Source: Bacillus solimangrovi (GTDB taxonomy: Bacteria; Bacillota; Bacilli; Bacillales; Bacillaceae_N). From it: a stretch of 64,000 nt of DNA. The translations under genes and the position numbers were made by a program. Of this stretch, positions 1 through 8,389 are shown piece by piece (the stretch's first letter is position 1; every line of letters starts with the position of its first letter). The notes under the pieces are model-generated. The model was not told the origin of the DNA and did no database searches. It saw only the letters and a list, made by a program, of their open reading frames with translations. Location: NCBI RefSeq assembly GCF_001742425.1, contig NZ_MJEH01000008.1, positions 1 through 64,000 of the forward strand. Direction: 5' to 3'.

Positions 1-2043
1 TTTTTCTCCCTTGTCTGGATGTACATACGTAATACTTGCTGATACAGCATCAATTGCTACCTTATATTTGTTCCAGTCATCCAAATATGGGTCTCCATTA
101 TTGTCAAGCTGTAACGCTTTTGCATTAATTTGATTGGTAGTTAGTGAAATTGGGTAACCCATTTGAATTAATTGGACTTGGTCTAATGTGAGCTTGATCG
201 GTAACGTATCCACTGTACCTGATTCAATATACTGCAATGCGATTGTTCCATTACTAGGATAGTAATTATCAGGAGCTATACTTTGAATTATATTCGTACT
301 AGCTGGTACCATTGAAACTGCGGTTTTGTCACCAATTTGTAGCGACAAGCTAGGAACAATTTCATAAGCTGGTGCTGTCCCTTTATTTGTATATTTCACA
401 TTCCAAACACTCGTTGCAGCTTCTGACGGATTCGTTGTTGTCGCCTGACTCCAGCTCGTTGTATCCTGTTTGCTATCTACACGAGTCGTTGTTTTTGTCT
501 TGCTTTTATCCCATTGTCCATTCGCTTCTCCATAAACCTTACCGTTAATTTTCGCACTCGCGCCACCTTCTTTTATGCCAAAGCTCTTTTCAAAACCAAC
601 TTCAAACCCTGACTTAAAACCAAGTGAGCTTGCCGTGGTTTTACTTTTATCAGTACTATCACTCCAAGCCTCCGTCAACACTGTACCATCAGTTGTTGTT
701 ATCATTTCATTAGGCGTTATCGTTATACTTTCAATCTCTGCTTGAATATCAGGAAATGCCGGTACTAATGGATGTGTAGCAAGAGGATCGATTGCCTGAT
801 CGACTTGTCCCATTACTTCCTCAAGATCACTATATGGGTCTTCATCTGTACTTTTTCTGTATGGTGATGTAACATACCTTTGTGCATCAAATTCAGCGTA
901 TTCATCTTCCCACGATACTAATCCGAGACCAGCAATATGCGTATACCCTTCCATTTCCCAGTAGTCTATTATTCCATCGTTATCTGTATCTACACTCGAA
1001 GGCTCATCATTCTGACCTACTAAATTATCTAAAGCTGCTGTTGATCCGAACAGACCAACTTCTGATACTTTCTTAGCTAACGTTTCTGTTTCAATTTGTT
1101 CATCTGTTGATTCCGTTCCACCTGCTTCAACTTGTTCATCTATTAACTCTGTTATTTCTGCTTCTTCAGTTTGTTCTTCTGTTGGTTCTGTTATTTCTGC
1201 TTCTTCAACTTGCTCTTTTATTGTTTCAGCCGTTTCTACTTCTTCCACTTGTTCTTCTAACGGTTCCGACGTTTCTGTTTCTTCTATTTGTTCTTCTGTT
1301 GGTTCTGGCGTTTCTGTTTCTTCTACTTGTTCTTCTGTTGATTCTATTACTTCTTCTTGAATCTCAAGTAATTCTTCTGACATTTCTTCTATGACTTCTT
1401 CTAATTCATCAACAAGTAGGTCTTCAGGTGAAAATGAATTTCCAGCATCCTCACTGTGTACTGGTAAGAAAATATGTTCTTTTGAAATAACCTCTTCTTC
1501 TTGGCTTTCACTGCTCCACTTAATATCAAGGTCAGTGAGCGGTTCGTCTGGATTACTATAGGCAACTCTTATATGATATAGCTCGCCTTCTTCCATTTGA
1601 ATTGGGAGTGGATCAAAATTCAATCCATTAATAAGTATTTGATCGTTGACCCATAGTTTAATATGTTCATTGTCAGATGTTGTAAACGTATATACTTCTG
1701 AATACTGTGGTTCAATCGTTCCATCCCATTTAATCGAATGAACATTTTCCATTTTCCCCTTAAACACTTTCGGAATCTTAAGTGCATCAAGATCATACAT
1801 TGCATCCGAATCTTCCATACGTATTAATAGATGTTCTGTGAATTGTGCATCAGAGTAGTAGGTTCCTTGTAATCCATTCGTAATGATCGATGTATTATTT
1901 ATTTCTTGGCTAAATGTTTCGTTAGGATCGTCTTCAATAACTCTCGCATAACTTGTTGAAGATGAAAGCGGAAACATTTGTGTCGTTAACGCAAATGTTG
2001 TGAGAATAGAAACTAATCGTTTCTTATTTCTAGTTTTACACAT
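1..2043 (-). CDS. Secreted binary-toxin B component (anthrax protective antigen/Vip1-like), 3' end outside window
   Basis: Reading leftward from ATG 2043 there are 681 codons with no stop before the edge. GGGAGGAG (2051-2058) sits 7 nt before the ATG. Residues 1-33 are a Sec signal peptide ending in TSYA. Residues ~45-165 look like a PA14 domain (GLQGTYYSD, IKWDGTIEP, FTTSDNEHIKLWVNDQ). Residues ~208-320 are a Glu-rich linker. Residues ~347-358 (DTDNDGIIDYWEMEGYT) match the calcium-binding motif of protective antigen. DEDPYSDLEEVMGQVDQ and HPLVPAFP continue that match, followed by a Ser/Thr/Lys-rich stretch where the membrane-inserting loop should be, and APDNYYPSNGTIAL. By eye, Tyr673 aligns with the phi-clamp Phe427 of protective antigen. 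No furin-type RKKR is seen before the calcium motif, only a KK near residue 322. Family members bind host receptors, form heptameric pores and deliver an enzyme. No enzymatic partner lies upstream; it could lie to the left of the window. The family call is firm; host and cargo are unknown. Confidence 0.9.
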   Translation of the reverse strand, partial: MCKTRNKKRLVSILTTFALTTQMFPLSSSTSYARVIEDDPNETFSQEINNTSIITNGLQGTYYSDAQFTEHLLIRMEDSDAMYDLDALKIPKVFKGKMENVHSIKWDGTIEPQYSEVYTFTTSDNEHIKLWVNDQILINGLNFDPLPIQMEEGELYHIRVAYSNPDEPLTDLDIKWSSESQEEEVISKEHIFLPVHSEDAGNSFSPEDLLVDELEEVIEEMSEELLEIQEEVIESTEEQVEETETPEPTEEQIEETETSEPLEEQVEEVETAETIKEQVEEAEITEPTEEQTEEAEITELIDEQVEAGGTESTDEQIETETLAKKVSEVGLFGSTAALDNLVGQNDEPSSVDTDNDGIIDYWEMEGYTHIAGLGLVSWEDEYAEFDAQRYVTSPYRKSTDEDPYSDLEEVMGQVDQAIDPLATHPLVPAFPDIQAEIESITITPNEMITTTDGTVLTEAWSDSTDKSKTTASSLGFKSGFEVGFEKSFGIKEGGASAKINGKVYGEANGQWDKSKTKTTTRVDSKQDTTSWSQATTTNPSEAATSVWNVKYTNKGTAPAYEIVPSLSLQIGDKTAVSMVPASTNIIQSIAPDNYYPSNGTIALQYIESGTVDTLPIKLTLDQVQLIQMGYPISLTTNQINAKALQLDNNGDPYLDDWNKYKVAIDAVSASITYVHPDKGEK
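1075..1338 (-). repeat. 39-bp in-frame tandem repeat encoding an acidic 13-residue unit
   Basis: About seven units with the pattern TEEQVEETETPEP (variants TEEQIEETETSEP, LEEQVEEVETAET, IKEQVEEAEITEP, TEEQTEEAEITEL, and two shorter degenerate units). They form residues ~236-320 of the toxin-like protein, between its PA14 and calcium-binding regions. The period is a multiple of three, so unit gain or loss would keep the frame. Confidence 0.85.
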
Positions 2044-2059
2044 TCAAAAACTCCTCCCG

Positions 2060-2100
2060 TATGTAGACAAATTTCGCAACTTCATTGTTACTTCTACATA
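2060..2100 (-). promoter_or_regulatory. 8-bp dyad in the leader of the toxin-like gene
   Basis: TATGTAGA (2060-2067) and TCTACATA (2093-2100) are perfect inverted repeats 25 nt apart. In the transcript the proximal arm ends one nucleotide from the CGGGAGGAG ribosome site. It could be an operator dyad or an RNA stem near the ribosome site. It resembles, but does not match, the spacing of a PlcR box (TATGNAN4TNCATA). Confidence 0.45.
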
Positions 2101-2693
2101 ACTTTTAAACTATAATTTCGAGGTTTAAATATTTGAACAATCATGAGTACTTATCTAATAACAATTAATAACTTACTTTTTCACATCTCAATCACACCCT
2201 TACCAAAACTGTTAAATTAATTAAATGACTGATAGAAAATTTATCAACTATTAATCAAAATAAAATGAGTATATACATCATTATTGTTAGTACACACAAA
2301 CTATCATAATAGATTTTAATTAACCTTCTTTTTTAATCAGTGTACATACTAGACTTAAATTGAATGTCTAACATAAATTTGTATTGTTGTATGTACTCCA
2401 ATCCAAGTGTGTCTGTCTATGTAATGAAACTTATTTATGATATGGAATATTATTTTATTCACAATCATCAGAAGAAAAAATCCATAAAGTGTAAAATTAG
2501 CACATTATGTTTTATTACCCCCATTACTTGTATGTACAAGTCAGTACTAAAATAAATAATAGCATGTATTTACAAGTTTGCAACAAAATTTCTGAAAATT
2601 TTTATTAAACCATTTAAAACTTTTCAGTTATTCAATATTTTTGTAATATACACACTGACAATTTGTCTTCTCCAATTAACTTTTTAATGGTAT
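2101..2693. other. AT-rich intergenic region
   Basis: About 590 bp upstream of the toxin-like gene. It contains no ORF with a convincing ribosome site; a 63-codon rightward ORF at 2364-2555 has none. It presumably holds the toxin promoter. A TTATAGT element near 2110 is a possible -10, without a well-spaced -35. Confidence 0.4.
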
Positions 2694-2741
2694 AAAAAAA
2701 CTTCAAAGTTTCCCATCTCGAAAAAATGAGAAAATTTGAAG
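2694..2741 (-). terminator. Rho-independent terminator after the small membrane protein gene
   Basis: Read leftward: CTTCAAA (2741-2735), a partly paired central region, TTTGAAG (2707-2701), then seven U (2700-2694). Confidence 0.75.
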
Positions 2742-2803
2742 CTTCAATTAACAATAATTTCATTACTTTCTATTCAACCCTCTGTAACCGATTAAGAATT
2801 TCT

Positions 2804-3097
2804 TCATTTAAATATTTTAAGTACCAAAATGAAGAAGGACATGAAGAAACTAATAACTGAAATAAAGATGAGCAATTGATTGTCTATAATATAACTAAAT
2901 GCAATAATAGGCAACCCAACCATAACAATTAGTGTAGAGAGTTTAGTATATCGAATATGTTCTTCGGATAGCTCTGGATCTTCCTTATACTTCCACCTAT
3001 TCCCGAACATTATACTTTCCTCTGGATTAAAATAAGTCCAAATTAACACGCCATATAAAGGGATAATAAAAACAATTGTTAAAAATATAGTAAACAT
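2804..3097 (-). CDS. Small three-helix membrane protein, DUF6199-like
   Basis: Ninety-seven residues from ATG 3097, chosen because AAGGGGGAG lies a few bases upstream; a longer frame starts at 3127 without a good site. The N-terminal hydrophobic segment (MFTIFLTIVFIIPLYGVLIW) is followed by a soluble stretch with the pattern GNRWKYKEDPELSEEHIRY and two more hydrophobic helices. The aromatic/charged 'gWKYKd-PS' pattern between helices resembles DUF6199 proteins. That assignment is by eye and the function is unknown. The gene is monocistronic, with its own terminator downstream. Confidence 0.6.
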   Translation of the reverse strand: MFTIFLTIVFIIPLYGVLIWTYFNPEESIMFGNRWKYKEDPELSEEHIRYTKLSTLIVMVGLPIIAFSYIIDNQLLIFISVISFFMSFFILVLKIFK

Positions 3098-3411
3098 GAT
3101 GCTCCCCCTTACAAACAAAACTACCACACCGTGTTATAAAATTATGCGATATTACATATACGAATCAAACTTATAAATCGCTTCAAAATTTTGCGGATTT
3201 TTTATATAGATGCACATTTTAATAACCAGTCATCTCCATTCGCTTGAACACTTTCGTCACGAATTTCTATTTCTATTATGTAACGTTATTCCGCCCCGTT
3301 ATTTAGAAATTCAGATGTAATTTGCCTTGCTAATACTAAAAGACGGACCGTTTTTTGTTAGTTAGTTCATGTCATATTCCAGCATTGAAACAAGGTTACT
3401 ATTTAAAATCA
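3098..3411. other. Intergenic region, nothing recognised
   Basis: About 310 bp between two leftward genes. I see no ORF with a ribosome site, no RNA gene and no strong hairpin. Confidence 0.4.
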
Positions 3412-4638
3412 TTATTTAGCTCTTTGTAGCTGTATAGCTTCTTTGCCATTTTTTAATACAGCTTGAAGTAGAGATATCCAAACAGGATGATTAGGCTTTA
3501 CCTTTTTCCCCTTTCCTAACCTTTCCATTTGTTGTGAATACCACAGCACCTCAAATGGCATCTTATTATCGATAATGTTCACACCAACTTTCTTTTCGGA
3601 TAACACGACTTCCTGTATACTATTTTGTGCGATTAAATTCGGAAGATCTGGATAAACTGCTAGTGGCCGAGCAATTCCTATAAAGTCAGTCGCATTCGCA
3701 TGAATAGCATTTTCCATCCCATTCTTTGATCTAAATCCGCCTGTAACACTTAAAGGAATGTGTACGGTTTGTCTCAGCCTTTCTGCAAACTCAAGGAAAT
3801 ACGCTTCCCTTTGTTTTGTACTCGCCTTCACATTTCTACCAGTCATTTGCGGATTTTCATAAGATCCTCCCGAAATCTCTAGTAAATCGACTCCTTCTTT
3901 TTCTAACTGTCCAGCGACATACATCGCTTCTTCTTCGGTAAAACCCGCTTTCATAAAATCAGCTGAGTTCATCTTCACACTTATTGGGAACGAGCCAGTT
4001 TGATTTCGGATCTCTCTATATACTTCTATTAAAAACTTCATCCTTCCATCGATGTCTCCTCCCCACTCATCCTTACGTTGGTTATGTCTCGGAGATAGAA
4101 ATTGACTAATAAGGTAACCATGCGCACCATGGATTTGTACGCCAGTAAATCCAGCTTTTTTAGCAATCTTTGCACTGTTTCCAAATCTGCGAATTAAATC
4201 AGAAACTTCTGAACTTGTTAGTTCTCTGGGGTGAGGAAAAAATTTACTTATACTTTCGTGCAAAGGAATCGCTGATGGCGCAACAGTTTCTTTAACGATA
4301 CCTTTTGGAGCTTGCTTACCAGGATGATTCAGTTGCATCCATAAATGTGTATCATTAATTGTCCCTCTCTCTGCCCATTTCTCTAAAAAAGGAAGCATAC
4401 TCTCATCTTCTACAACGACATTTCTCGATTCACCTAACGCTCTTTTGTCCACCATTACATTTCCAGTAACGACAATACCTGTACCACCGAGTGCCCATTT
4501 TTCATATAAATGATAAATTGCTTCTGTAGGTTGATGGTATTTATTTGCTAGTGCTTCACTCATTGCCCCTTTGAAAAATCGATTTTTTATTTTAGTTCCA
4601 TTTTTTAACTTAAATTCTTTGAAAAGAATTGATTCCAT
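3412..4638 (-). CDS. NADH:flavin oxidoreductase, Old Yellow Enzyme family
   Basis: A 408-residue FMN-dependent TIM-barrel enzyme expected to reduce activated alkenes or similar electrophiles with NAD(P)H; the substrate is not predictable. Family motifs: QLNHPGKQ (~103), VQIHGAHGYLISQFLSP (~170, with the paired substrate-binding histidines of the HGAH segment), RWG-like KDEWGGDIDGRM, SVKMNSADF, and the FMN phosphate region SVTGGFR...DFIGIARPLAVYPD near 300-330. Length is typical for the short OYE class without the 4Fe-4S/flavodoxin extension. ATG 4638 is preferred over a GTG at 4647 because AAGGAG sits 8 nt before the ATG and abuts the GTG. The gene appears monocistronic. Confidence 0.92.
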   Translation of the reverse strand: MESILFKEFKLKNGTKIKNRFFKGAMSEALANKYHQPTEAIYHLYEKWALGGTGIVVTGNVMVDKRALGESRNVVVEDESMLPFLEKWAERGTINDTHLWMQLNHPGKQAPKGIVKETVAPSAIPLHESISKFFPHPRELTSSEVSDLIRRFGNSAKIAKKAGFTGVQIHGAHGYLISQFLSPRHNQRKDEWGGDIDGRMKFLIEVYREIRNQTGSFPISVKMNSADFMKAGFTEEEAMYVAGQLEKEGVDLLEISGGSYENPQMTGRNVKASTKQREAYFLEFAERLRQTVHIPLSVTGGFRSKNGMENAIHANATDFIGIARPLAVYPDLPNLIAQNSIQEVVLSEKKVGVNIIDNKMPFEVLWYSQQMERLGKGKKVKPNHPVWISLLQAVLKNGKEAIQLQRAK

Positions 4639-5304
4639 ATGTGTCACTCCTTAAAATTTTTTCAACTGTATACACCAGATTATCTAATTCTAATTTTCAA
4701 AAACACACGTTTTTTTATTTTGAATCACATATCATATTGCATAAAACGAGAAACGACTCTACTAACTAAATTTTCGCCCCGAGAAAACTAACGTAATTTT
4801 GACTCTACCTTTAGTAAAGCTATTATTAAATTAATTAATAACACCTATCCATTTTCAGCTAATTCTAATATATCACCTCCCTCAGCACCTGATGCATTTA
4901 AAAGCTAAAATTTATTATAAGTATTAGGATGAAATAAAATTTCTTACAGTTAGTGGATATATGAATATTGGACTTGTTTTTTTTCAAAGACAATGCGATC
5001 ATCGTGAAAATAATCGTCTCTACATCATTTTTTTGCATCACACATATAAATTTTATAACATCACAATGACTAAAGATGCTGTCATCTATGACCTTTTTTA
5101 CCTGTTCCTCCTGAGTCAAAATATCCTATGTAAACTTATTACTTAACTAAATTATTTCCTATGTTCCTGTCATATAAGGTGATTTTTGGTTCAAAAATTT
5201 TCAGGTAACCCTTTTGATGGTAATCAATAAAACTACATATCTTTAATTTTACTAAGCATCGATTATACATAACCACAATAGGATAAATTAAGGGAGGGAT
5301 TAGT
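4639..5304. other. Intergenic region, no convincing gene
   Basis: About 665 bp between divergent genes. Short overlapping ORFs on both strands (4898-5119 leftward, 4961-5146 rightward) have biased, low-complexity translations and no well-placed ribosome site, so neither is annotated. Confidence 0.4.
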
Positions 5305-6222
5305 TTGGATACTGAAGTTTTATTAATGGGAGGTTTTCTTCAAAAAAGAGAACGCAAGCAAGAAAACTTAGAGGGTCTTCGTATTGGTAATGTAAATGTT
5401 AATCAAAAGTACTTTCGTCCCTCTCACTTACCTGCCCTTAATTATCAAGTCTCTTCTACATTTTTTCATCCGTACTATAAAGTAGATGTGTCAGAAATTC
5501 AATTACCTCAATACTTAACAACATCACCTGAAGCGACAATAATAAACTATTATAGTGTCCTAATGGAGGCAGCAATCTTCCCTGAAGGAAAGGTAGGTGG
5601 GTGTGGTACTGTCGGCATGGCTACTCTTCCATATCCAATCGCTTATCATTTTCTAACAGAAAGCTATCAAAAAAAAGTAAATTACAATGAGTTTGTTCAT
5701 TCTTTTAACAATATAGCTCACATTAATCTTATAAAATTGCAAAGGATATACAGTCACTCTAATTCATTAAAAAACTGGCGTTATTTCATAGAATTAGAAA
5801 CAATAGAAGGGTCCGCAAAGGATGTAACTTACTTTGCTTACTACTATGGATATATAACTGTTCTTAAAGAAACTGACGGCTATAAAATTAATAATATCGT
5901 ATTACACGGAGAAGATTTCTTGTGTGCTGCTTACCATGGCTGGGATCATAATGCTGAAAGTGTTATTGAAGCGAAATACGGAAATTGGTGTAAACTCGTC
6001 AAGACAAGGTATCCAACGATTCAAAGTGGGTATGTGAAGAACATCGTTTTTACTGGTACGGATGGTTTTGTGTACCTTTTTATATTTTTTGAATTAACAA
6101 ATGGAACTGACATTGAAGTCGCCCAATATAGACAAAACTTAAATGGGAGTTGGACACCTATCAAATTGATACCAGAAAAATGTGTAGAGGATAGTATATC
6201 TCCTAGCAAAAAACTAAAATAA
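5305..6222 (+). CDS. Protein of unknown function, 305 residues
   Basis: TTG start at 5305 with AGGGAGGGAT about 5 nt upstream, a good Bacillus-type site. The product has no signal peptide or membrane segment. Tyr/Phe-rich stretches (PEATIINYYSVLMEAAIF, GSAKDVTYFAYYYGYITVL) suggest a soluble alpha+beta protein; two such segments might represent NTF2-like folds, but that is speculation. A GGCGTVGMA stretch lies near residue 100. It is monocistronic, and base composition matches the neighbours. Confidence 0.6.
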   Translation: MDTEVLLMGGFLQKRERKQENLEGLRIGNVNVNQKYFRPSHLPALNYQVSSTFFHPYYKVDVSEIQLPQYLTTSPEATIINYYSVLMEAAIFPEGKVGGCGTVGMATLPYPIAYHFLTESYQKKVNYNEFVHSFNNIAHINLIKLQRIYSHSNSLKNWRYFIELETIEGSAKDVTYFAYYYGYITVLKETDGYKINNIVLHGEDFLCAAYHGWDHNAESVIEAKYGNWCKLVKTRYPTIQSGYVKNIVFTGTDGFVYLFIFFELTNGTDIEVAQYRQNLNGSWTPIKLIPEKCVEDSISPSKKLK

Positions 6223-6357
6223 TATTATTTAATGGAAACTGACAAATTGAAATTTGTTAGAATAAACCTCTTGTTACTATTCAACAGAAACATCAAGATG
6301 AAATCATCCTAACTACACTTAGTCGTTAACCAAATAAAACAACTTTTCAAATTAACT

Positions 6358-6579
6358 CTACTCTATTTTATAAATAACCCACTTACCTATATCTTGAAAA
6401 CCTAACTTCTTATATAGACCACCAGCGTGAGGATTATCATAAAGCAACCCTACTACTTTCCCTTCTTTTAAAACTTCGATTAATAAAGATTCCATAACCA
6501 TACTAACAAGACCATTTCCTCTATGTTCTGGATGAGTGGCTACCCCTACAATCATCGCTGTCGAGTTCAATATTCGCTT
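6358..6579 (-). pseudogene. Remnant of a GNAT acetyltransferase (C-terminal part only)
   Basis: About 70 codons encode the acetyl-CoA-binding part of a GNAT fold: STAMIVGVATHPEHRGNG (strand beta4 plus the R/Q-x-x-G-x-G/A P-loop, here HRGNG), then YDNPHAGGLYKKLGFQDIGKW. The first half of the domain is missing and an in-frame stop lies a few codons upstream. A TTG at 6570 could in principle start translation, but there is no ribosome site. Best read as a decaying gene. Confidence 0.75.
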
Positions 6580-6613
6580 TTATAATCATACATAACATCC
6601 CCATTCATTTTTT

Positions 6614-7204
6614 CTAATTTCTAATTTTTGGTTTCCAAGTTGTTAATTTATTCATCTCTTTCGTTTTCACCCAGTCAAAAAATTCTTCTGTCGTTCGAAT
6701 ATTATAATCAATTACTGCTTGATAAATGTAAATGGAGGAATATTTTATATCTTTTCTAACTAACTCTTCTTTAATTAATAAGATTGAGATCTTCATATCA
6801 TCTGTTAAGGTTTGCAACATATCTTGCACTAAGTTTTTAGACTGTGGGCCTTTATGGTCATTAGAAAACAGCCACATATCTATGTTCCAAACATTTAATT
6901 GACTATCTCTATATAATAGTTTGAAATATAATCCGTTAAATGGAGAATCCATATAATTATGATATTTAATTTGCACGACGTTAGGATCACTAGATAAAGA
7001 AGTTAATAGTTCGAACACTTTATGTACATTAGGGGCTTCAGAAAAAGTTTCTATATCGATGTCATGAGAGACAATTAAATCATACGCTGCTGCTCCTACT
7101 AAATATGTTTCACCAATTGCAGCCCACCTTTCTAACAGATTTAATTTCTCAAGAATTTCTAAAGCCAATTTCTTTCTTTGTGTAGCACGTTCTAAAATAT
7201 CCAT
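6614..7204 (-). CDS. Nucleotidyltransferase-fold protein
   Basis: About 196 residues from ATG 7204, preferred because GAGG precedes it by ~9 nt; a longer frame begins at 7255. The N-terminal half has a helix, then YLVGAAAYDLIVSHDIDIETF, the G-S/A-x(n)-D-x-D pattern of the nucleotidyltransferase superfamily with the DIDIE carboxylates as likely metal ligands. The rest (NVWNIDMWLF) could supply a third acidic residue. Related Bacillus proteins are annotated only as nucleotidyltransferase-like. Substrate unknown. Confidence 0.6.
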   Translation of the reverse strand: MDILERATQRKKLALEILEKLNLLERWAAIGETYLVGAAAYDLIVSHDIDIETFSEAPNVHKVFELLTSLSSDPNVVQIKYHNYMDSPFNGLYFKLLYRDSQLNVWNIDMWLFSNDHKGPQSKNLVQDMLQTLTDDMKISILLIKEELVRKDIKYSSIYIYQAVIDYNIRTTEEFFDWVKTKEMNKLTTWKPKIRN

Positions 7205-7579
7205 ATGCGTAAACCTCATCTTTAGAATTTTGTAAATTACACAATCATAAAACAATTCTGGATAAAAAACAATTGTAAATAAGTCAATCGAATATACGCA
7301 AAGTAAGATCTTAGCCTTCCTAAATCAAAACGAGAGGAATTTGATGCAAACAATGTACACCTAAGTTTTCATTTACAAACTGTATCTTAAGAAATCATAC
7401 AAAATTTTCTATTTAGAAATCAAAAATTGACCATTCCGATAACAACAAGTAATTAATAAGAGGTATCAACTTTGCACATGAGATTAAAAGGGTTTATATT
7501 ACAAAAATGTTAAATACAATAAATGAACATTCGTACATGTTATAATGAAAAATAACTTCTATATGAAGGAGGATTTATC
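7205..7579. other. Divergent intergenic region with the signal peptidase promoter
   Basis: About 375 bp between divergent genes. A TATAAT (near 7540) lies ~35 nt upstream of the signal peptidase ATG, but I find no convincing -35 at the right distance. No other feature seen. Confidence 0.35.
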
Positions 7580-8128
7580 ATGACCAATACAAAGAGTGAG
7601 TCAAGAGAATGGATTAAAGCATTCATAATAGCTATAGCATTGGCAGCAATAATACGTTATTTCCTCTTTGCGCCCATTATTGTAGATGGAGAATCAATGG
7701 TGCCAACACTTCAGGATCAAGATCGAATGATCGTGAATAAGGTTAATTATTCAATTGGTGAACCACAACGTTTTGATGTTGTCGTATTTGAAGCAACTGA
7801 GGATGAGGATTATATTAAACGAGTTATTGGACTTCCAGGTGATCATGTCGCTTATAAAGATGATGTGCTATACATTAATGGAGAGCCAATAGATGAACCA
7901 TATTTAGATGAACTAAAGAAAGAAATAGAAGGCAACTTAACCTTTGATTTCACACTAGAAGAGCTAACTGGTTTTGATGTCGTTCCTGATGGTGAATTGT
8001 TTGTATTAGGAGATAACCGACGGCCTAGTGTAGATAGTAGACTTATAGGTACTATCCCAATGGATAAAATTATTGGTGAAGCACAAATTGTTTACTGGCC
8101 AATTAAAGACGCAGAGTATTTGCATTAG
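7580..8128 (+). CDS. Signal peptidase I (Sip family)
   Basis: A 182-residue membrane-anchored serine protease that removes Sec/Tat signal peptides at the outer membrane face. An N-terminal transmembrane helix (residues ~12-30) is followed by box B GESMVPTL with nucleophile Ser39, box C-D DYIKRVIGLPGD with general-base Lys80, and box E GDNRRPSVDSRLIG. The single helix and short length are those of Gram-positive Sip proteins. GAAGGAGG lies 7-8 nt before the ATG. It is monocistronic, followed by a terminator. Several secreted proteins in this window would be its clients. Which Sip paralogue it is (S, T, U, V, W) cannot be told. Confidence 0.95.
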   Translation: MTNTKSESREWIKAFIIAIALAAIIRYFLFAPIIVDGESMVPTLQDQDRMIVNKVNYSIGEPQRFDVVVFEATEDEDYIKRVIGLPGDHVAYKDDVLYINGEPIDEPYLDELKKEIEGNLTFDFTLEELTGFDVVPDGELFVLGDNRRPSVDSRLIGTIPMDKIIGEAQIVYWPIKDAEYLH

Positions 8129-8224
8129 AAGAGACAGAAAAGAAATACTTACACCGTTTGTCCCTCTCTACCTATAGATAAAGTAATAAATAAAATAATA
8201 GAAATACCCTTCAACATTTATGTC

Positions 8225-8275
8225 AAAGGGCTCACAGTTCAAGAAAAGCTAAAGTTTTGAACTATGAGCCCTTTT
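8225..8275 (+). terminator. Terminator downstream of signal peptidase gene
   Basis: AAAGGGCTCACAGTTCAA paired with TTGAACTATGAGCCCTTT, then T-rich sequence. It lies about 100 nt after the stop codon. Confidence 0.8.
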
Positions 8276-8334
8276 ACTAAATATATAATACTCCCCTTCA
8301 CACTTTACTATTCGTTAGGGCTATTAAACTGTAT

Positions 8335-8372
8335 AAAAAACGAGCCACGACTCAATATAAATCGTTAGCTCG
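8335..8372 (-). terminator. Terminator of the CPBP protease gene
   Basis: Read leftward: CGAGCTAACGA, loop, TCGTGGCTCG, then six U (8340-8335). It starts about 20 nt after the CPBP stop. Confidence 0.85.
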
Positions 8373-8389
8373 ATTACCTGCTTATATAA

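Noticed and set aside
1107..1394. 95-codon rightward ORF rich in Leu
   Set aside because: It is the opposite-strand shadow of the acidic tandem repeats of the toxin-like gene; no ribosome site.
2060..2100. PlcR box upstream of the toxin gene
   Set aside because: The arms resemble TATGNA/TNCATA but the 25-nt spacing is far from the PlcR 4-nt core.
2364..2555. 63-codon rightward ORF in the region upstream of the toxin gene
   Set aside because: Low-complexity, no ribosome site and no recognisable protein signal.
4898..5119. Leftward ORF of 73 codons in the gap before the 305-residue gene
   Set aside because: TTG start with poorly placed site and a translation without domain features; overlaps another short ORF on the other strand.
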